From positions 9,780 to 15,259 of the forward strand of contig JAAFHH010000017.1 in the NCBI GenBank assembly GCA_013297545.1: a stretch of 5,480 bases of DNA. The letters run 5' to 3'. The position numbers were made by a program, and so were the translations under genes. Of the stretch, positions 1 through 5,480 are shown piece after piece; position 1 is the stretch's first letter, and the number at the start of each line of letters is the position of its first letter. The notes beneath the pieces were generated by a model that was not told the DNA's origin, searched no databases, and saw only the letters and a program-made list of their open reading frames with translations. The stretch comes from Alphaproteobacteria bacterium. GTDB taxonomy: Bacteria; Pseudomonadota; Alphaproteobacteria; Elsterales; Elsteraceae.

Positions 1-1030
1 AGGCAAGCGTGGAGGCGAGCAGCGTGCCGCCGAGGCAATAGCCGATGACATTGGCATCGGCCTCGCCGGTTGCCTTACCAATCGCGTCGAGGGCCGCGAG
101 CGTGCCTTCGAACATGTAGTCTTCAAAGCTCTTGTCGGCCAAGCGCTCATCGGGGTTAACCCAAGAAATCACGAAGGTCGTGAAGCCTTGATCAACGCAC
201 CACTTGATGAAGCTGTTCTTTTCCCGCAGATCCAGGATGTAGAACTTGTTGATCCAGGGCGGAATGATCAGCAGCGGGCGCTTTTGCACGTCTGGCGTGG
301 ACGGTGAATACTGGATCAGCTGCATCAAGTCGGTCTGAAACACCACCTGACCGGGGGTCAGCGCGATGTTCTTGCCAATCTTGAAGGCTTCCAGATCGGT
401 CATCTTGATCGACAGGCCACCCTTGCCGCGCTCTAAGTCGTCGAGCAGGTTGTTCAGGCCTTTGACCAGGTTTTCGCCGCCGGTTTCCATGGTGGCGCGC
501 AGCACTTCGGGGTTGGTCATCACGAAGTTCGACGGCGCCATCGCGTCAACGAATTGCCGGGTGTAGAAGTCGACCTTGCGTGAGGTGCGTTCGTCCAGCC
601 CTTCGACCTGCTGCACCTGGCCGTGCATCCAGCGCGCGGTCAGCAGGTAGGATTGCTTCAGGTAGTCGAAGACGAAATTCTCGTTCCAGGCCGAATCTTT
701 GAACCGCCGGTCGTCGGAAGCGGGCGAGATCACTGGATCCGAGGCCTCGCCCATGAAGCGGCGCGCGGTCGTCTGCCAGAGCGACATATAGTCCTGCCAC
801 AAGGACACCTGGGCTTGGAGCATCTGCGCCGGGTTGGTCATCATCCGGGTCGCCATCTCGAAAAACGCCTGGCCGACGTTGAGCGGATCGGCGTTGCCGC
901 CGCCGGCCTCCTGCTTGGCCATCCAGTCGGCCACGGCCTTTTGCGATGCTTCGGCGACGCGCGCCATGGTCCGCGACCATTCCATCGGGTCCGGCAGCTT
1001 GAGCTGTGGGGGTGGCTGCTCGTTTGACAT
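1..1030 (-). CDS. phaC: Class I poly(3-hydroxyalkanoate) synthase, N-terminal part (runs off left edge)
   Basis: PHA synthase polymerises (R)-3-hydroxyacyl-CoA into polyester at the surface of storage granules in the cytoplasm. The reading frame is open from an ATG at 1030-1028 to the left edge (343 codons). Residues 1 to about 240 form the helical N-terminal region typical of the family, and the alpha/beta-hydrolase core then begins. Visible motifs are PPWINKFYILDL (257-268), SWVNPDE (289-295) and the lipase-like box GYCLGG (330-335), whose Cys332 (codon at 37-35) is the expected nucleophile. The catalytic Asp and His would lie beyond the edge. Family members of this class are usually near 600 residues, so about 250 are missing. 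Having Cys near position 320-330 and a long N-terminal domain favours class I over the shorter class III. The ATG is chosen because GAGG lies 6 nt upstream and an in-frame TGA occurs four codons before it. The gene is divergent from the lipoprotein gene. Confidence 0.95.
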   Translation of the reverse strand, partial: MSNEQPPPQLKLPDPMEWSRTMARVAEASQKAVADWMAKQEAGGGNADPLNVGQAFFEMATRMMTNPAQMLQAQVSLWQDYMSLWQTTARRFMGEASDPVISPASDDRRFKDSAWNENFVFDYLKQSYLLTARWMHGQVQQVEGLDERTSRKVDFYTRQFVDAMAPSNFVMTNPEVLRATMETGGENLVKGLNNLLDDLERGKGGLSIKMTDLEAFKIGKNIALTPGQVVFQTDLMQLIQYSPSTPDVQKRPLLIIPPWINKFYILDLREKNSFIKWCVDQGFTTFVISWVNPDERLADKSFEDYMFEGTLAALDAIGKATGEADANVIGYCLGGTLLASTLA

Positions 1031-1035
1031 CGACG

Positions 1036-1043
1036 TCCTCACT
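1036..1043 (-). promoter_or_regulatory. Ribosome binding site of phaC
   Basis: Read on the minus strand this is AGTGAGGA. The GAGG core (1040-1037) lies 6 nt before the ATG at 1030. It decides between this ATG and a GTG four codons upstream in the same frame, which would itself overlap the Shine-Dalgarno sequence. An overlapping out-of-frame ATG further upstream has no comparable site. Confidence 0.7.
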
Positions 1044-1156
1044 CAACATTTTAGCCTGCGCACGGGGCGGCTCGCGCGCTACACAAGCACAAGCGGGGGC
1101 CTCGTGTCCGCAGTGCAAATGGTCTGATGTGTCGAGGCATGCGCGGTTTCGCTTGC

Positions 1157-1197
1157 GTCGGGCAGCGATTTTGCCTGCTATGCCGCCGGTCGGGCAG
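1157..1197. repeat. Pair of 9-bp direct repeats GTCGGGCAG, 32 bp apart
   Basis: GTCGGGCAG occurs at 1157-1165 and again at 1189-1197, a start-to-start spacing of 32 bp, close to three helical turns. A second 9-bp repeat, CCGCAGTGC, occurs at 1108-1116 and 1202-1210. Both pairs lie wholly in the divergent intergenic region. They could be operator half-sites, but in GC-rich DNA short repeats of this size also arise by chance. Confidence 0.35.
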
Positions 1198-1245
1198 AGT
1201 GCCGCAGTGCTCCCCGCCTGACTGTACTGGGATGATAGGTCCGCC

Positions 1246-2184
1246 ATGGTTCGCATTGAGCTCCGTTCGCCTCGCCGTGCTGTATCGCCGTTGATCCGTC
1301 TCAGCAGCGTCGGGCTCGTGGTGATGATGGCCGGCTGCTCGACGATCGATGCGATCAATCCGTTTGGCGCGAGCCCGCCGAGTGCGGCCGGCCCGCGCCA
1401 GCCAACGCCGAGTGTCACCAGCGTGCCCGGCCGTCCCGCCGTCACTCCTGCTGCTGAACGCCAAGCAGTGGTGCAGGGGCTGGTCGCGGACCGGGCGCGG
1501 GCCGAATACACCGACGAAGTGTTCGCGCGCCCGGGCGTCGCCCCACCAGGCCCACCACCGGCGGCGGCACCAACCTCGGTTGCGATGGCGCCGGCCCAGC
1601 CGGCGGCTCCGCGCGCAAACCAAGTCCCCGATGCGCCGCCGAATGCGCCGGAGGGGTTGATCGCCTCGCCACTCGCGCCGCCGCCCACGGGCACCACGCC
1701 GCGCGGTGTCGATATGCCGGAACCGACCCCGCCGCCCGGCGTGCCGCGGGTACCGGGGCCGATTCTGCCGCCGCCGGGCGAAATCGGCCGTGCCTTGGGG
1801 GCGGCGCCCGCTGCTCCCGAAGAGCCCCGGCTCGCCGCGCTGATCTATTGGCAGCCCGACGCGCGCGCCCTCAGCGCCGATGATCGCGCCGTGCTGCGCC
1901 AAGTGGTCGATGCCCACCGCCGTTCCGGCCTCGACATCCGCGTCGTCGGCCATTCGGCCGCGCGCGTGGCGACCTTCGATCCCGTGCGGCGCTTGAGCCA
2001 GCAGCTCGAGCTCTCGTCGACTTGGGCGGACCGGGTGGTGGCGGAACTCGCCCGGCTGGGGGTGGATCGCCGCCGCATCGGTGCGGATGCCGCCGGTGCC
2101 GGCCAGCCGCAATACCAGGAAACCTCGCCCGCGGGTGAGGCAGGCAATCGCCGGGTCGAAGTCTTCCTGGTGCCGCGCGGCTGA
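1246..2184 (+). CDS. OmpA-family lipoprotein with proline-rich linker
   Basis: Predicted 312-residue envelope protein. It opens with a basic N-terminus (Arg at 3, 7, 10, 11, 18), a hydrophobic stretch at about 19-29 and a lipobox-like VMMAGC ending at Cys31, so it is probably a lipoprotein. Ser32 after the Cys would suit outer-membrane sorting by the E. coli rule. Residues about 66-95 form a short non-proline block (core GLVADRARAEYTDE), followed by a low-complexity Pro/Ala linker to about 195. The C-terminal part (about 197-310) resembles an OmpA/MotB-like domain: IYWQP, IRVVGH (231-236), D245, LSSTWADRV (256-264), a G-rich segment and the closing NRRVEVFL (301-308). That domain normally binds peptidoglycan, but the usual Arg of LSxxRA is Trp260 here. 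The ATG at 1246 has a weak AGG 6 nt upstream and is kept because it gives an intact signal peptide. Specific role unknown; it could be an envelope tether or a degenerate relative. Confidence 0.8.
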   Translation: MVRIELRSPRRAVSPLIRLSSVGLVVMMAGCSTIDAINPFGASPPSAAGPRQPTPSVTSVPGRPAVTPAAERQAVVQGLVADRARAEYTDEVFARPGVAPPGPPPAAAPTSVAMAPAQPAAPRANQVPDAPPNAPEGLIASPLAPPPTGTTPRGVDMPEPTPPPGVPRVPGPILPPPGEIGRALGAAPAAPEEPRLAALIYWQPDARALSADDRAVLRQVVDAHRRSGLDIRVVGHSAARVATFDPVRRLSQQLELSSTWADRVVAELARLGVDRRRIGADAAGAGQPQYQETSPAGEAGNRRVEVFLVPRG

Positions 2185-2207
2185 TCATCCAAAAGATGCG
2201 TTGAGTG

Positions 2208-2215
2208 AAGAGGAG
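2208..2215 (+). promoter_or_regulatory. Ribosome binding site of hom
   Basis: AAGAGGAG, with GAGGAG at 2210-2215, lies 6 nt before the ATG at 2222. It fixes the start there and not at the upstream in-frame ATG at 2081, which would put 47 extra residues inside the lipoprotein gene and in front of the nucleotide-binding fold. Confidence 0.8.
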
Positions 2216-2221
2216 CGAGCG

Positions 2222-3529
2222 ATGACCCGTCCCACCACGACCCCGTTCCGGGTCGGCATCGCCGGGCTTGGCACGGTTGGCTGCGGGACGGTGAGTGTGC
2301 TGCAGCAGCAAGCCACGGCGATCGCCAAGCGTGCTGGTCGGCCGGTCGAGGTGGTCGCGGTCTCGGCGCGCACCCGCGATCGCGAGCGGCCGGTGGCACT
2401 CGATGGGTATCGCTGGGTCGACAGTGCTGTGGCACTGGCAACCGATCCTGCGATCGATGTGTTCGTGGAGGCGATCGGCGGATCAGACGGCGACGCCCAC
2501 GCCGCGGTTGCGGCAGCGCTAGCAGCCGGCAAGCCGGTCGTCACCGCCAACAAGGCGTTGTTGGCCGAACACGGCACCAAGCTCGCAACCGCGGCTGAAG
2601 CAGCCGGTGTGGCGCTGCGCTTCGAAGCCGCGGTTGCCGGCGGCATTCCCGTGATCAAGGCATTGCGCGAAGGGCTCGCCGGCAATCAAGTCACCCGCGT
2701 GTCCGGCATTCTGAACGGCACCTGCAACTACATCCTGACCGAGATGCGGGCGACCAAAGCGCCGTTCGCGACCGTGTTGGCGGACGCGCAGAAGCTTGGC
2801 TACGCCGAAGCCGACCCGGCCTTCGATGTCGACGGCGTTGATGCGGCCCACAAGCTCAGCATCCTCGCGGCTGTTGCGTTTGGGGTGCAGGTTGATTTCG
2901 CCGGGGTCTCGATTGAGGGCATCCGCCACATCTCGCCAGTCGACATCGATTTCGCGGACGAGCTTGGCTACCGGATCAAGCTGTTGGGCATGGCGCGCTT
3001 GGGCCCGCTTGGCCTGGAGCAGCGCGTCGCCCCCTGCATGGTGCCGGTGACCGCACCGATCTCCCAGGTCGACGGCGTCTTCAACGCGGTTGCGATTGAA
3101 GGCGATGCCGTCGGCAGTCTGTTCTTGCGCGGGCGCGGTGCGGGTGCGGGCCCAACTGCGTCGGCTGTGGTGGCCGACATCATCGATCTCGCGCGCGGGG
3201 TGGTTGACCGGCCGTTCGGCGTCGCGGTCGCCGATCTGGTGGCAGCCCCGCGGGCGGCGCAAGAGCGCCAGCGCGGCAGCTTCTATATCCGGCTGATGGT
3301 GCGCGATCAGCCCGGCGTGATTGCCGATGTGGCGGCGGCGCTGCGCGACGAGCAGGTCAGCCTGCAGTCGATGTTGCAACGCGCCCGCCATCCTGATGAC
3401 GCAGTGCCGGTGGTACTGACCACCCACGAAACCGAAGCGGCAGCCCTTGGTCGAGCGCTGTCGCTGATTGCTGCCTCCGACCATGTGGTTGAGCCGCCGC
3501 GGGTGCTGCGGATCTTGGCCGACGCTTAA
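2222..3529 (+). CDS. hom: Homoserine dehydrogenase with C-terminal ACT domain
   Basis: Cytoplasmic enzyme that reduces L-aspartate 4-semialdehyde to L-homoserine with NAD(P)H, the branch leading to threonine and methionine. At 435 residues it has the usual length of the monofunctional bacterial form and is not fused to aspartokinase. The Rossmann fold starts at once with VGIAGLGTVG (11-20). TANKALL (108-114) carries the conserved Lys111. NGTCNYILTEM (165-175) and YAEADPAFDVDGVDAAHK (194-211) are family signatures; Glu196, Asp202, Asp207 and Lys211 match the spacing of the substrate and catalytic residues known from yeast homoserine dehydrogenase. GRGAGAGPTASAV (304-316) closes the cofactor site. 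Residues about 355-430 form an ACT domain (YIRLMVRDQPGVIADVAAAL), which in this family usually mediates threonine feedback inhibition. Basic residues after beta-strand 2 (SARTRDR) hint at NADP(H), which is inference. It follows the lipoprotein gene by 37 bp and precedes glpX by 14 bp. Confidence 0.97.
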   Translation: MTRPTTTPFRVGIAGLGTVGCGTVSVLQQQATAIAKRAGRPVEVVAVSARTRDRERPVALDGYRWVDSAVALATDPAIDVFVEAIGGSDGDAHAAVAAALAAGKPVVTANKALLAEHGTKLATAAEAAGVALRFEAAVAGGIPVIKALREGLAGNQVTRVSGILNGTCNYILTEMRATKAPFATVLADAQKLGYAEADPAFDVDGVDAAHKLSILAAVAFGVQVDFAGVSIEGIRHISPVDIDFADELGYRIKLLGMARLGPLGLEQRVAPCMVPVTAPISQVDGVFNAVAIEGDAVGSLFLRGRGAGAGPTASAVVADIIDLARGVVDRPFGVAVADLVAAPRAAQERQRGSFYIRLMVRDQPGVIADVAAALRDEQVSLQSMLQRARHPDDAVPVVLTTHETEAAALGRALSLIAASDHVVEPPRVLRILADA

Positions 3530-3530
3530 A

Positions 3531-3536
3531 GAAGGA
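3531..3536 (+). promoter_or_regulatory. Ribosome binding site of glpX
   Basis: GAAGGA starts one base after the hom stop codon region and lies 7 nt before the ATG at 3544. It supports that start over the second in-frame ATG at 3556, whose nearest AGG is immediately adjacent and so badly spaced. Confidence 0.75.
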
Positions 3537-3543
3537 TCAGACG

Positions 3544-4512
3544 ATGCCGAGCAGGATGGATCGCAATCTGGCGCTGGAAGCCGTGCGGGTGACCGAAGCA
3601 GCAGCCCTGTCCGCCTCGCGCCTGATGGGTCGCGGGGACGAGAAGGCGGCGGACCAAGCCGCGGTGGATGCCATGCGCACCGCGCTGAATGATCTCGCGA
3701 TCGACGGCACCGTGGTGATCGGCGAAGGCGAGCGCGACGAAGCCCCGATGCTGTACATCGGCGAGAAGGTCGGTAACGGCGACGGCCCGAAGATCGATAT
3801 CGCGCTCGACCCGCTGGAAGGCACCACCATCACCGCCAAGGGGGCGCCGAACGCGCTGGCTGTGATCGCGATGGCGGAAGAGGGCGGGTTTTTGAACGCG
3901 CCCGACGTCTACATGGACAAGATCGCGGTCGGCGGTGGTCTGCCCGATGGCGTGATCGATCTCGACGCGTCAGCGGAAGAAAACCTGAAGCAGCTGGCGC
4001 TCGCCAAGAAGGTTGCAGTCGCTGACTTGGTGGCCTGTATCCTCGATCGGCCACGCCACCAGGAACTGATCGCCAAGGTACGCAGTGCCGGTGCGCGCAT
4101 CATGCTGATCTCTGACGGCGATGTCTCCGGCGTGATCGCGACTGCGCAGGCGCAATCCGGCGTCGACATCTACTTCGGCATCGGCGGCGCCCCGGAAGGG
4201 GTGCTGGCCGCCGCCGCTCTGCGTTGCATCGGTGGCCAGATGCAGGGCCGGCTGGTGTTCCGCACCGATGATGAGCGCCAGCGCGCAGCCCGCCTCGGCA
4301 TCACCGATCTTGCGCGCAAGTACACGATGCTCGACATGGCGAAGGGCAATGTGATGTTCGCCGCGACCGGCGTCACCGACGGCTCGATGCTCAAGGGCGT
4401 GCGCCGCCACGGCACCCACGGCTCGACCCATTCGATGATCATGCGGTCCTCGACCGGCACCGTGCGTTACGTCGAAGCGCACCACAATTTCGAGCGCAAA
4501 TCCGTGTGGTAG
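3544..4512 (+). CDS. glpX: Class II fructose-1,6-bisphosphatase (GlpX type)
   Basis: Hydrolyses fructose 1,6-bisphosphate to fructose 6-phosphate in gluconeogenesis. Some family members also act on sedoheptulose 1,7-bisphosphate in the Calvin cycle, which cannot be decided here. The product is 322 residues, the normal length. Metal and substrate motifs of the lithium-sensitive phosphatase fold are all present: GRGDEKAADQAAVDAMR (29-45, with Asp37), VIGEGERDEAPMLYIGE (58-74, with Glu61), DPLEGTT (89-95, with Asp89, Glu92 and Thr94), ISDGDVSG (189-196) and GGAPEGVLAAAAL (214-226, with Glu218). The C-terminus HHNFERKSVW is typical of the family. No key residue is missing, so an active enzyme is expected. 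It sits 14 bp after hom, and its last codons overlap the start of recJ, so it is probably co-transcribed with both. Confidence 0.97.
   Translation: MPSRMDRNLALEAVRVTEAAALSASRLMGRGDEKAADQAAVDAMRTALNDLAIDGTVVIGEGERDEAPMLYIGEKVGNGDGPKIDIALDPLEGTTITAKGAPNALAVIAMAEEGGFLNAPDVYMDKIAVGGGLPDGVIDLDASAEENLKQLALAKKVAVADLVACILDRPRHQELIAKVRSAGARIMLISDGDVSGVIATAQAQSGVDIYFGIGGAPEGVLAAAALRCIGGQMQGRLVFRTDDERQRAARLGITDLARKYTMLDMAKGNVMFAATGVTDGSMLKGVRRHGTHGSTHSMIMRSSTGTVRYVEAHHNFERKSVW
4491..4512 (+). promoter_or_regulatory. glpX stop / recJ start overlap, probable translational coupling
   Basis: The sequence GTGTGGTAG at 4504-4512 contains both the glpX TAG (4510-4512) and the recJ GTG (4506-4508). The only purine-rich element upstream is GAGCG at 4492-4496, weak and somewhat far from the GTG. 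Translation of recJ therefore probably depends on ribosomes finishing glpX, which would keep RecJ levels low. This is inference from spacing. Confidence 0.5.
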
Positions 4513-5480
4513 AGCCGGCTGCCCGCGCGCTGGTTCTCGGCGTTGAACGCTCGGCGACCGAGCGGCGCTGGGAAAGCCGTGAGACCAACCCGCGGGCTGG
4601 CCTGGCGATTGCCCAGCGCCTCGGCCTGCCGGAACTGATCGGCCGGCTGATCGCCGCGCGTGGGATTGGGGTGGAGGAGGCAGATGCCTTCCTCCACCCG
4701 CAACTGCGCCACGCGCTGCCGGACCCGAGCCACCTGCTCGATCTTGACCTGGCAGTCCAACGGCTGGTCGCCGCGGTCTCGAAAGCCGAGGCGATCGCGG
4801 TGTTCGGCGACTATGATGTGGATGGGGCGACCTCCACAGCCCTACTACTGCGCTTCTTCCGGGCGATTGGCGCGCAGGCCATCAGCTACATCCCGGACCG
4901 GATGATCGAAGGCTACGGGCCGAACGCACCTGCGCTTGAGCGGCTGGCCGCGCAAGGGATCAAGGTGGTGATCACGGTCGATTGCGGGGCGACCGCGCAC
5001 GCGCCACTGACCGCAGCACGCCAGGCCGGCCTCGACGTCATCGTCTGTGACCACCACGTGGGCGAACCCGATCTGCCGCCGGCAGTCGCCGTGGTGAATC
5101 CGAACCGGTTTGATGAGACCAGCCCGCACCGCCAGCTCGCAGCCGTCGGGGTTGCGTTCTTACTGGCGATCGGCCTCAACCGCGCGCTCAGAGCCGCCGG
5201 CTGGTATCGCACCCGGCCCGAGCCCGATCTGATGGCGCTGCTCGACCTCGTGGCGCTGGGCACGGTGTGTGATGTGGTGCCGCTGACCGGGCTCAACCGC
5301 GCGCTGGTGACCCAAGGCCTGAAGGTGCTGCGCCGGCGCGAGACGATTGGGCTCTCGACCCTGTGCGATGTCGCCCGGGTCAAGGAACGCCCGGATGCCT
5401 TTCACCTCGGCTTCTTGCTGGGGCCTCGGGTCAATGCCGGCGGCCGGGTGGGGGATGCGGGCCTCGGCACCAAGCTGCTC
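4506..5480 (+). CDS. recJ: Single-stranded-DNA-specific exonuclease RecJ, N-terminal part (runs off right edge)
   Basis: RecJ is a cytoplasmic 5'-3' single-strand DNA exonuclease acting in RecF-pathway recombination, mismatch repair and base excision repair. The frame is open for 325 codons to the right edge, about half of a protein usually near 570-600 residues. DHH-family motifs appear in order: FGDYDVDGA (100-108, with Asp102, Asp104 and Asp106), VDCG (158-161), DHH (182-184), the block AAVGVAFLL (212-220), GTVCDVVPL (252-260, with Asp256), and GPRVNAGGR (306-314) shortly before the edge. The start is called at GTG 4506: the N-terminal block LGVERSATERRWESR (11-25) needs a start upstream of it, and this GTG is the only near in-frame candidate. 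It overlaps the glpX stop by 7 nt, with no strong Shine-Dalgarno site. The nuclease core looks intact; the DHHA1 and OB-fold parts are outside the window. Confidence 0.95.
   Translation, partial: MVEPAARALVLGVERSATERRWESRETNPRAGLAIAQRLGLPELIGRLIAARGIGVEEADAFLHPQLRHALPDPSHLLDLDLAVQRLVAAVSKAEAIAVFGDYDVDGATSTALLLRFFRAIGAQAISYIPDRMIEGYGPNAPALERLAAQGIKVVITVDCGATAHAPLTAARQAGLDVIVCDHHVGEPDLPPAVAVVNPNRFDETSPHRQLAAVGVAFLLAIGLNRALRAAGWYRTRPEPDLMALLDLVALGTVCDVVPLTGLNRALVTQGLKVLRRRETIGLSTLCDVARVKERPDAFHLGFLLGPRVNAGGRVGDAGLGTKLL

Larger units (their letters stand above)
1031..1245. other. Divergent intergenic region between phaC and the OmpA-like lipoprotein gene
   Basis: These 215 bp separate two outward-facing genes, so promoters for both should lie here. 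No ORF with a credible product and no structured RNA was recognised. I could not find a sigma-70 pair with good -35 and -10 boxes on either strand. The only TATAAT-like box for phaC (TAAAAT on the minus strand, 1053-1048) sits too close to the ATG to leave room for the ribosome binding site. The stretch from about 1139 to 1210 is dense in TGC/GCA trinucleotides and contains short direct repeats, listed separately. Regulation of either gene from here is inferred from position only. Confidence 0.6.

Noticed and set aside
1048..1053. TAAAAT (minus strand) as a -10 box for phaC
   Set aside because: It is only about 18 nt from the ATG, so the transcript would begin within the ribosome binding site, and no -35 hexamer lies at the right distance.
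546..1697. Long minus-strand ORF (383 codons) spanning the phaC start, the intergenic region and the lipoprotein gene
   Set aside because: It lies in a different frame from phaC over coding DNA with clear family motifs, its translation is low-complexity Arg/Ala/Gly, and it shows no domain. It is a shadow ORF of high-GC DNA.
1561..1790. Pro/Ala-coding low-complexity DNA as a possible repeat array
   Set aside because: There is no fixed repeat unit. It is a proline-rich linker encoded by GC-rich codons.
1051..2112. Minus-strand ORF of 353 codons opposite the lipoprotein gene
   Set aside because: Arg-rich translation without motifs. The plus strand encodes a signal peptide and an OmpA-like domain over the same bases.
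2081..2221. 47-codon N-terminal extension of hom
   Set aside because: It would overlap the lipoprotein gene by about 100 bp and precede the Rossmann fold with sequence unlike the family. A strong GAGGAG site marks the ATG at 2222.
2519..3484. Minus-strand ORF of 321 codons opposite hom
   Set aside because: hom is certain from its motifs, and the antisense product is rich in Arg, His and Gln with no recognisable domain.

Overview
This GC-rich window holds ordinary chromosomal housekeeping genes of a proteobacterium, most likely an alphaproteobacterium related to Rhodospirillales. That placement is inferred from the class I polyhydroxyalkanoate (PHA) synthase, the proline-rich OmpA-type lipoprotein and the hom-glpX-recJ order. 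It has not been tested by a search. There is no sign of phage, transposon, CRISPR, tRNA or rRNA.

Layout: the minus strand from 1030 leftwards carries the N-terminal 343 codons of a PHA synthase (phaC), which runs off the left edge just past its catalytic cysteine. A 215-bp divergent intergenic region (1031-1245) follows, holding no gene but some short TGC/GCA-rich repeats. Everything to the right is on the plus strand and tightly packed: an OmpA-family lipoprotein (1246-2184), homoserine dehydrogenase hom (2222-3529), class II fructose-1,6-bisphosphatase glpX (3544-4512), and the first 325 codons of the single-strand exonuclease recJ (4506 to the right edge). The gaps are 37 bp, 14 bp and a 7-bp overlap, and no terminator-like hairpin was seen between the genes. 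A single operon is therefore plausible.

The genes do not form one pathway. phaC stores carbon as polyester, hom makes homoserine for threonine and methionine, glpX serves gluconeogenesis or the pentose-phosphate/Calvin branch, recJ repairs DNA, and the lipoprotein probably sits at the cell envelope. The linkage looks like conserved lineage synteny and not a dedicated system.

I found no convincing undescribed system. The most useful observations are a Trp where the OmpA C-terminal domain normally has its peptidoglycan-binding Arg, the short repeats between the divergent genes, the start-in-stop coupling of recJ to glpX, and the gene order itself.
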